From Rhyzopertha dominica (lineage: Eukaryota > Arthropoda > Insecta > Coleoptera > Bostrichidae), in NCBI GenBank assembly GCA_025024175.1, contig QCXZ01000064.1:56069325-56133324 (forward strand): a DNA stretch of 64,000 nt, read 5' to 3'. Every line of letters starts with the position of its first letter. The first letter of the stretch is position 1. The notes under the pieces were generated by a model. The model searched no databases. It was not told the origin of the DNA and saw only the letters and a program-made list of their open reading frames with translations. Position numbers and translations under genes: made by a program. Below are positions 57,420 to 64,000 of this stretch, piece by piece.

Positions 57420-58975
57420 CGAGAACATGGAAAAATATAAAAAGCATGAAAGGAAATAAGTTAACTGATTTTTGTATAACTAACAATTTAATCATAACAA
57501 ATACGTTTTTCAACATACACAGGTATACGAGAGAAGCAGCAAGCAGAAACGAAAAGTCCATGATAGACTATGCAATAATAAGCAAAAATCATAGAAATGA
57601 AGTAAAGGACACGAGAGTACAGAGAGGATTGGAACTGTACAAAAACCACTATCTAGTAATTACTAAACTTGTAATAAAAATGGAGCGGATAAGGACAAAT
57701 ATGAAAAGAGGAGCAGTCAAGAGAACGATACAAACATATAAACTCAGAGAAAATGACATATCAAATTTATATACAGAGGAAGTGGAAAGAGAGTTGATCA
57801 ATATGGAAAGAAATTGTAAAAGATTATCAGTCGAAGAAATATGGAAAACGTCCAAAGAAGTAATAGTAAAAATGTACAACTGCAAAAACATGTGGTGTAG
57901 TCACAGTGAATAAGAATAAAAACAAACAAGATGGTGGAATGCAGAAATAAAAGAGGAAATTTAACGACAAGAGGATAAATGGCAAAATTATCTCAGAAAT
58001 AGGAGTTCAGTCCTATAATCTGTACAAAATAAAAAAAGCAAAGTTAAAGAAATGGCAAAGAACGCAAAACAAGAGGTTTGGCAAGAAATTGGAAAAAATC
58101 GAAATAGACAGCCAGAGCAATCAGAAGATCTTCTTTAAAGTACTCGTATTAAAAACCTTCAGGAAAGGCAAACAATCTAAGCAAACGTAAATATTATCCC
58201 AAGATGGCAGAACAATAGACAATGAGGAAAACATAATGAATAGGGAAGGGTTATTTTGAAGAAATGTTACAAACAAGGCAAGAAAGTGTGGTGAAAGATG
58301 AAGAACATATAGTAGAATATCCAGATATGAACACACAAATGACAGACATTACGCTAAAGGAGGTTAAGGACGCATTAAGAATGTTGAAGAGAGGAAAAGC
58401 AGCAAGACTTCTGAGATGTTATTGAACGTAGGACAGAGGGGAATGGAAGTATTAACAGAGAACGCAAGAAGTGCTCAAGCGAAAATAATATACCCAAGGA
58501 TTGGAAAGTGGAAGTGATTGCTAGAATTCAAGAAAGGTAACAACATGGATTGCAAGAACTATAGAGGAATGACATTGCTCACTACTATACAAAAGTGCAT
58601 GAAAAAATATTAGACCAGAGATTAAAAGCACCCATGGACGAACAAATGGAGCAACCACAAAGTGGTTTCAGCAAATGCAGAAGTGTGCAGGATCACTTAT
58701 TTAGATTGAAGCAAATCAGAGAGAAGAAACGCAATAGCAACATATATATAGCTTTTACAGACATTGAAAGAGCCTTCGACAGTGTGTCAAGAAAACTAAT
58801 ATAAAAATCGCTAGAAAAAAAGAGGAGGAAATAAAATATTATTAGACAACATAAAAAATACAATATGACAATACAGGAAACTGTATAAGAGCCAACAATA
58901 TGATATTAGAACAATTTGTTACTAACGAAATATTAAGACAAGGTGGTGTTCTAAGTCCAACACTTACCTAGTGCA
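57420..58975 (+). pseudogene. RTE-like LINE with endonuclease and RT remnants
   Basis: The plus-strand frame from 57446 opens G-N-K-L-T-D-F-C-I-T-N-N-L and reads S-M-I-D-Y-A-I-I and N-H-Y-L-V. This is the end of the apurinic-type endonuclease domain of RTE-type LINEs (S-x-I-D-Y-I and S-D-H-Y/R-L-V; here the catalytic S-D-H is K-N-H). Many stops and shifts follow. Near 58560 N-M-D-C-K-N-Y-R-G-M-T-L-L starts the RT. The frame from 58595 gives I-L-D-Q-R-L-K, Q-S-G-F-S-K-C-R-S and F-T-D-I-E-R-A-F-D-S-V (the A-box). Near 58935 R-Q-G-G-V-L-S-P-T-L is the B-box. The F-A-D-D box and C-terminus are absent. Confidence 0.85.
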
Positions 58976-59893
58976 TTTGTGGAAATGTATTTAAGCATTC
59001 CACTTTAATTTTAACGATTTATGGAATGTTATAGAAAGATTCAAAATTGAAACAATAGTACATGTATTTTGTTTGTAAGAGTAAGAGATAGTGACCAAAG
59101 AGGACTAGAGTTTGAAACTCGCATCACGTACTATATTTGTTCTACTACTGTTGCATTTACTGCATTTGTGAAGAAACAAAAAAATAAAGTTTTGAAAAAT
59201 TGGAAATTGTTACGATTTTGTATGTTGTTAGGGGCATTTGTTTATGTGAGAGACAGGAAATAAGTCGTGATTCCGATTCTAATAATTACTTCATCTGACT
59301 AATATAAAAATTATAGTTTTGGAGAAAAATAATGTTCTTGTTCGCGATATCATTTTTTGTTGTGTAATTTCTAGCACAAGAGGACTTCTTAAAAATGAAA
59401 TTAAACAGGTGTAAGCACAATGATTAAGCGATAGGTTGGCAAAAACATCTAGATACCTCTTGAATAGCCTATACTTATTGAAACGCATACTGCGCTGCGC
59501 GCGTTAAAAATTAATCTGCTTACTCTAAATATAGCTAATCAAATTACGTGTTCTCCTAGGAAGGCACTGTTTTGTAGAAGCGTAATATTTCCTAAGCTGT
59601 AGACATTATTAAATTGATATATCACAAACAACTGCTGTAGATGTGGAAACGGCAGATGAAGTAATTAGAAGAGTAGTTCTCAGGGGTCACTCTCTAGACC
59701 GCTGCAGTTTCTGGCGAAACTACTCACGGCGTCCGATCTGCTGACCAAAACAAACTGCCTATTATTAAACATTATTTGCTGAAAGGTTTCTCTATTTGTC
59801 ATATAGATCCCTAATTGGGGTCTAGTAGCTACCAGCCCATGGCTTTAATTGCAGTGGATTAAATAGATGATGCTGTGCAGCTTTGTTCATTAT
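58976..59893. other. Stretch with no assigned gene
   Basis: Nothing recognised between the LINE and the Penelope-like element. Confidence 0.4.
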
Positions 59894-59907
59894 TAATGAT
59901 TTACATT
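59894..59907 (+). repeat. Left target-site duplication of the Penelope-like element
   Basis: TAATGATTTACATT is repeated exactly and in the same orientation at 62094-62107, immediately outside the element. Confidence 0.85.
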
Positions 59908-59984
59908 AATAAAAAGATAATATTTTGTCGGATAGATCGCTGTCTCTTGAAAACACTAACAAAAAATTAATAGTCTGACGTTTC

Positions 59985-60020
59985 GATTACACCTGTAATC
60001 TTTGTCAAAGACGAAGAACC
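59985..60020 (-). ncRNA. Hammerhead-like motif in the left inverted repeat
   Basis: The minus strand reads TTTGACAAA, then a perfect 6-bp stem GATTAC-AGGT-GTAATC (59985-60000), then GAAACGTC. The stem II and GAAAC match a hammerhead core; the CUGANGA box is degraded (UUGACAA). Hammerhead motifs in the ends of Penelope-like elements are established. The second copy in the right repeat reads the same on the plus strand (61966-61998). Confidence 0.5.
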
Positions 60021-60191
60021 TCAAAATTTGCCTGACACAAGTTCAAACAAAATTTTGAAAGTAAATAAACAAATCACCAAGAATGCGAGACGTCATAGAA
60101 ACAACGTGCCAACCTGATAAAAAAGGAACCTAACGATGAAAAAGGAACTACCTACCTACTAGATATACACGAACTACTTGAAAAAAGATAA

Positions 60192-61990
60192 CTACAAAAT
60201 AGCCTTCCAAATATCACCTAACTCATAATTTCCACAATCTCTATTAAAATTATTAGTATTCCTACAAATTTCTATAGCTTCTTTTATTAGACGTTTGTGA
60301 TAATATTTTTCTCTATGTAAAATTTTTGTTTTATCAAAATCAATCATGTGTCTAGTCAAATATGAGTGTTCAGCTACGGAAGATTTATCTATCTGTTGCA
60401 ACCTAGTAGCACGTATGTGTTCTTTCAAACGCGTACCTACTTTTCTTTATGTTTGACCTATGTAACACTTTCCGCAAGAACAAGTAATTTTGTAAACACC
60501 TTCACTCTCTAAATGTACTTTATCTTTAGTAGAACTTAAAATTTTATTTAAATTATTATATGTACTATCAACAACTAAAATATCATGTTTTCTAAGCATC
60601 CTCTTTAATTTTTCTGAAAGGCCTTGTACATAAGGCAAACTCAACTTCAATTTACTTTGTCGTGGCTGAGAATTTACTTGATTTGGATGAGCACTTTTAT
60701 TAAAAACTGACCAAATATTCTTACTACTTTAACCATTTCTCATTAGCGCTGATTTAAGATAATATATTTCTTTTTATACAGAACTTTCGTCTGATATCCT
60801 TTGTGCTCTAACAAATAACGTCCTAATAAGACTATTCTTTTGAGAAGGAGGGTGGTGAGATGTGGCATGTAAATATCTGTCTGTGTGTGTTGGTTTTCTG
60901 TAAACCTTGTGTCCTAACTGTCCAGTGTTTGTTCTGTAAATTTTGACATCCATGAAAGGTAAACTACCATTGCTTTCTAATTCCATAGTAAATTTTATGT
61001 CGGGATTTTGACTGTTCAAATGATTTAGAAACCTACCCAGCTCTTCTATACCATGGGGCCAAATAACAAAAGTGTCATCTACGTACCTATACCAACATTT
61101 TGGTTTAAGATGAAAACTGTTTATCGCTACATGTTCAAAATTTTCCATAAACAAATTGGCTACTACAGGACTTAGAGGTGAACCCATTGCACAACCTGAT
61201 TTTTGTTCATAAAAATTATCGCTCCATAAGAAATAAGTAGATTTTAACAATGTTCGGATAATCTGGCTATCGTGTCACCTAAGGGATCGCTGTTAAGCTT
61301 GGATTTGATGATATCTATCGTTTCAGGAATGGGTACTTTCGTAAATAAAGAAACCACGTCAAAACTAACCAAAATATCACCTTCTGAAATACTTAAACCT
61401 TTTATAATATCGATAAAGTGTGAAGAATTTTTGATGAAACTACTGGTATTTCCTACATAAGGTTTTAAATAGTTGGCACAAAATTTTGCCAATCTGTATT
61501 AAGGACTGCCAATCGTATTGACTATGGGTCTTAACGGGACATTGGTTTTGTGGATTTTGGGCAAACCATACAATTTAGGTACCTTGCAATCGGAAACAGT
61601 TAAAAGAGACTTCTCCTCATTCGAAAGATTTGAACTTTTGATAAGATCATTGGTAATTTTGGAAATTTTTGAGGTAGGATCTCGGGATAATTTTTGATAT
61701 GTTTCCTCATCTAACAACTCTCTAACTTTATTCTCGTAATCTGTTCTATCTAAAATTACTGTGGCTGAACCTTTATCTGCTCTAGTAACTATAATGGACT
61801 TATCTGTATTCAAATCCTTAAGAGCCTTCATTTCCTCAGATGTCACATTAGGTTTGGGCATACGTGCATTTCTAATAGCGTGGCATACATCCTTGGTGAT
61901 TTGTTTATTTACTTTCAAAATTTTGTTTGAACTTGTGTCAGGCAAATTTTGAGGTTCTTCGTCTTTGACAAAGATTACAGGTGTAATCGA
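60192..61990 (-). pseudogene. Penelope-like polyprotein (RT plus GIY-YIG), several lesions
   Basis: From about 61990 down, the minus strand reads L-P-D-T-S-S-N-K-I-L, D-K-G-S-A-T-V-I-L-D, P-K-L-Y-G-L-P-K-I-H-K and L-R-P-I-V-N-T-I-G-S-P, then a TAA (61499-61501). It continues F-D-V-V-S-L-F-T-K-V-P (RT A-box), a frameshift near 61245, G-C-A-M-G-S-P-L-S-P-V (B-box) and Y-V-D-D-T-F-V (catalytic box), then P-F-M-D-V and Y-R-K-P-T-H-T-D-R-Y-L-H. After stops near 60774 and 60730 comes G-V-Y-K-I-T-C-S-C-G-K-C-Y-I-G-Q-T, the GIY-YIG core. After another stop, K-E-H-I-R-A and S-V-A-E-H complete the nuclease, ending at 60192. Four stops and one frameshift leave it dead. Confidence 0.92.
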
Positions 61991-62066
61991 AACGTCAGAC
62001 TATTAATTTTTTGTCAGTGTTTTCAGGAGACAGCGATCTATCCGACAAAATATTATCTTATTATAT
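61888..62066. repeat. Right inverted repeat of the Penelope-like element
   Basis: Inverted copy of 59914-60086 with only a few differences. It contains the 5' end of the protein frame on the minus strand and a hammerhead-like core on the plus strand (TTTGACAAA, stem at 61973-61988, GAAACGTC). Confidence 0.9.
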
Positions 62067-62093
62067 TATGGACGCTGAAAGCATTCACCCTCG

Positions 62094-62107
62094 TAATGAT
62101 TTACATT
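62094..62107 (+). repeat. Right target-site duplication of the Penelope-like element
   Basis: TAATGATTTACATT, exact direct copy of 59894-59907. Confidence 0.85.
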
Positions 62108-63302
62108 GTTCGTACGAAAATAGCGAAACTCGTCATTGGGGGGGGGGTCTTTTATTAGGCATTATTTGCCATTTTAAGATTAGGGTACTTCGGTTTAGAA
62201 CCAAATGCTCGAAATGACTAAATGTTCACGGTGACTATCCAATTGAAGCTGTTGTTATAGACAGTTGGAAGCAATACATATATTTTTTAATGAACAAGAA
62301 CAGGCGATTGAATTATGCATTGTGTACAGTAGCTGCAATGAATAGCAGCTACTCTTTGAGAAAAAATGTCGTACGTCGAAAATTCCTAGTCAATTCAGTC
62401 AAAGAAAGCTAATATGATAAAAAAGTGAAATGTATAATTCTAGTTGTCGAAATTAGCTAATTATTAAATTAGTGTAAATGTCAGTATATCGTTATAGTCA
62501 AACATTCAAGCATTTAGTTTGTAACTAACAAATCTTTCTCCGACGATATCGAGAATGTTTTCGCACCTGACAGACACTTCATAGTGCATACATTAGCGAA
62601 TTTCTTCAACTAGCATTGACCTTCTAAAAAGTCCAAGTCATTTTTATTCACGGCGCGTACACAAAATTTGCAAGTGGCAATGTGAAGGGCAATTTGACGA
62701 TAGCTTTCACTTCGACTACTTAAATGCCGGAGAGATCAACACCGTCTTTACGACCTATTCATCACACGTACTGTTATGGGACTTTCAATCTTTATCGGTG
62801 TCGTTAATTCAAAATAGCGTCTGTTGAATTTTTGTTCCATGGATATCTCCCAGACTGAAGACTGAACTGTAGCGTTAAACGAACGGACCTCCGCGTAAGC
62901 TTGTAATTAATCCACTTCGTCCTGTTGTGGAAAATAATGTGTAAATTAATTATTTGTTTGCGTGAAACAGGATATCAACGATTTATCAAATACCTGCGTA
63001 CAAAGTTAGCTGAATCTAAATAGCTATTAATCATTTTTAACCCACTAAATATTTCTGGCAACTTGGTTATAACAAATTGGATAATTCCGAATAACATGTT
63101 CGATATAATTCATTTTTTGAATTATACAGAGAGATAAGGTTACAATCTCTTCGTATTTTGAAAAGCGAAGGTCGATTATCAAAAACTTTCCATATGCACA
63201 AAATCTTTACATAAATATATATTTTGTCTCCAATTAGTGCTTGACATATGTATTAAAATATTTAGAAAAACGTCTGGTAAGAATTTTAGAAGAAGTAAGA
63301 AT
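62108..63302. other. Stretch with no assigned gene
   Basis: Nothing recognised. A G-only run of 9-11 bases at about 62137-62147 is prone to sequencing error. Confidence 0.4.
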
Positions 63303-63905
63303 TTAGGATAGCAATGCCATCTGTCAGCATTACACTGACATGATGACAAAGCCACCTAGCTGCCTTAACGGGAACTACTTCCTAAAGGAAGTGACCTGTA
63401 GCCTGACAAATTGGCATGCAACTGCATACTTCAATTTGACAGCAGACCTCCACGGCACTTTTTGCTGACGGGCAAGAACCAGCATACATAAAAATGCATG
63501 TCTATGCTGTGCTGTCTACACCTCAACCAACTGTAGATAGTACTATTTCGCTGTCATTACAGTTTAGGTCTAGTGTAGACAACACGGCATAGAAATGGAT
63601 TTGCTTATATACCAAAGCAATGGTATGATGAATGTAAGAATTTAGGATGGCAATGCCATCTGTCAGCATTACACTGACATGATGACAAAGCCACCTAGCT
63701 GCCTTAACGGGAACTACTTCCTAAAGGACATCTTAAATTCTTACTTTCATCATACCATTCCTTTGGTATATAAGCAAAACCATTTCTATGCCGTGTTGTC
63801 TACACTAGACCTAAACTGCACTGATTAGCTGCAATGACAGCGAAATAGTACTATCTGCAGTTGGTTGAGGTGTAGACAGCACAGAATAGACATGCATTTT
63901 TAATT
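63303..63905. repeat. Modular foldback repeat, copy 2
   Basis: Shares its modules with 26446-26940. Module A (GCATTACACTGACATGATGA ... CAATTTGACAGCAG) occurs at 63303-63450 and, shortened, at 63645-63728. Module B (CTATGCTGTGCTGTCTACAC and its partner) occurs at about 63500-63650 and inverted at 63740-63905. Order here is A, B, shortened A, inverted B; at 26446 it is A, inverted A, B. No coding capacity. Confidence 0.85.
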
Positions 63906-64000
63906 TTAGAAGAACTTATTTTGTTAATTTTGTAACTGATGTCATGATTATTTAAAGTCACTTTTCCTCAACTTCGTTGAATTTGAACGTTAGATTCTAA

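Larger units (their letters stand above)
59908..62093 (-). mobile_element. Penelope-like retroelement, nearly complete, 2186 bp
   Basis: The element is bounded by a 14-bp duplication. Its ends are inverted repeats of about 170-185 bp (59914-60086 and 61888-62066, very nearly identical), and similarity seems to continue weakly for another 40 bp inward. The coding region on the minus strand has RT then GIY-YIG endonuclease, the hallmark order of Penelope-like elements. The right repeat includes the beginning of the protein frame, so the left one is an inverted copy of the element's 5' part placed at its 3' end. This is a known kind of Penelope end arrangement. Confidence 0.93.

Noticed and set aside
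1..64000. CRISPR array, bacterial operon or viral replicon
   Set aside because: No regularly spaced identical repeats with unique spacers, no ribosome-binding-site/operon layout, and the elements seen are eukaryotic.

Overview
This is a draft-quality, AT-rich eukaryotic window with scattered single N calls. It is almost certainly from an insect or another arthropod. The evidence is a gene split by small GT-AG introns and very dense remains of typical insect transposable elements: mariner, Tc1/IS630-like, Tigger/pogo-like, several LINE families, BEL/Pao and Ty3/gypsy traces, Penelope-like elements, TA-flanked MITEs and tRNA-like hairpins. I saw no bacterial operons, rRNA, CRISPR array or intact tRNA gene. 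I cannot name the species.

Region 1 (1-5100). The only convincing host gene lies on the minus strand. Three coding exons (4671-4490, 2026-1937, 1881-1721) have good splice sites and compatible phases. Their small, Ser/Pro/Thr/Asn-rich product repeats an R-N-P-V-T-G motif in two successive exons and resembles the Jupiter/HN1 family of microtubule-associated proteins. Its 5' exons are not recognised and may lie far upstream or outside the window. The intron between the first two exons listed holds a 2.2 kb TA-flanked DNA transposon (2088-4272) that ends about 60 bp from the splice acceptor.

Region 2 (5100-12800). About 7.7 kb without recognisable genes. A T+G-skewed block lies at about 9890-11060.

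Region 3 (12800-28950). A graveyard of broken elements: LINE reverse-transcriptase pieces (12805-13110, 16473-17525 split by a MITE, 17918-17975, 21511-21985), a Tigger-like transposase (14700-15190), a Tc1-like transposase (18370-18830), a BEL/Pao-like gag (19744-19971), a 690 bp TIR element (22868-23555), a 2.25 kb TIR element with a mariner-superfamily transposase (24132-26382), a large foldback repeat (26446-26940), a Penelope 3' end (27960-28367) and a Ty3/gypsy gag piece (28598-28950). An unusually GC-rich island lies at 15540-16200.

Region 4 (28950-41100). Mostly unassigned AT-rich DNA with one MITE, one IS630-like transposase piece, a possible 40-nt exon, a tRNA-like relic and one hammerhead-like motif.

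Region 5 (41100-57400). An RTE-like LINE is split by a complete but dead 1314 bp mariner (41875-43188). It is followed by LINE and gypsy scraps, a tRNA-like hairpin, a decayed THAP zinc-finger gene piece with an intron (49922-50273), a third MITE copy, and imperfect tandem repeats of about 105 bp.

Region 6 (57400-64000). Contains a LINE with endonuclease and RT remnants, an almost complete Penelope-like element (59908-62093) with inverted terminal repeats and a 14-bp target-site duplication, and a second copy of the foldback repeat family.

The mobile genes all carry stops or frameshifts, so none looks able to make a full-length protein. The most informative points are the nested insertions, which give relative ages, the hammerhead-like signatures linked to Penelope-type ends, the modular foldback family, and the transposon placed against a splice acceptor of the host gene.
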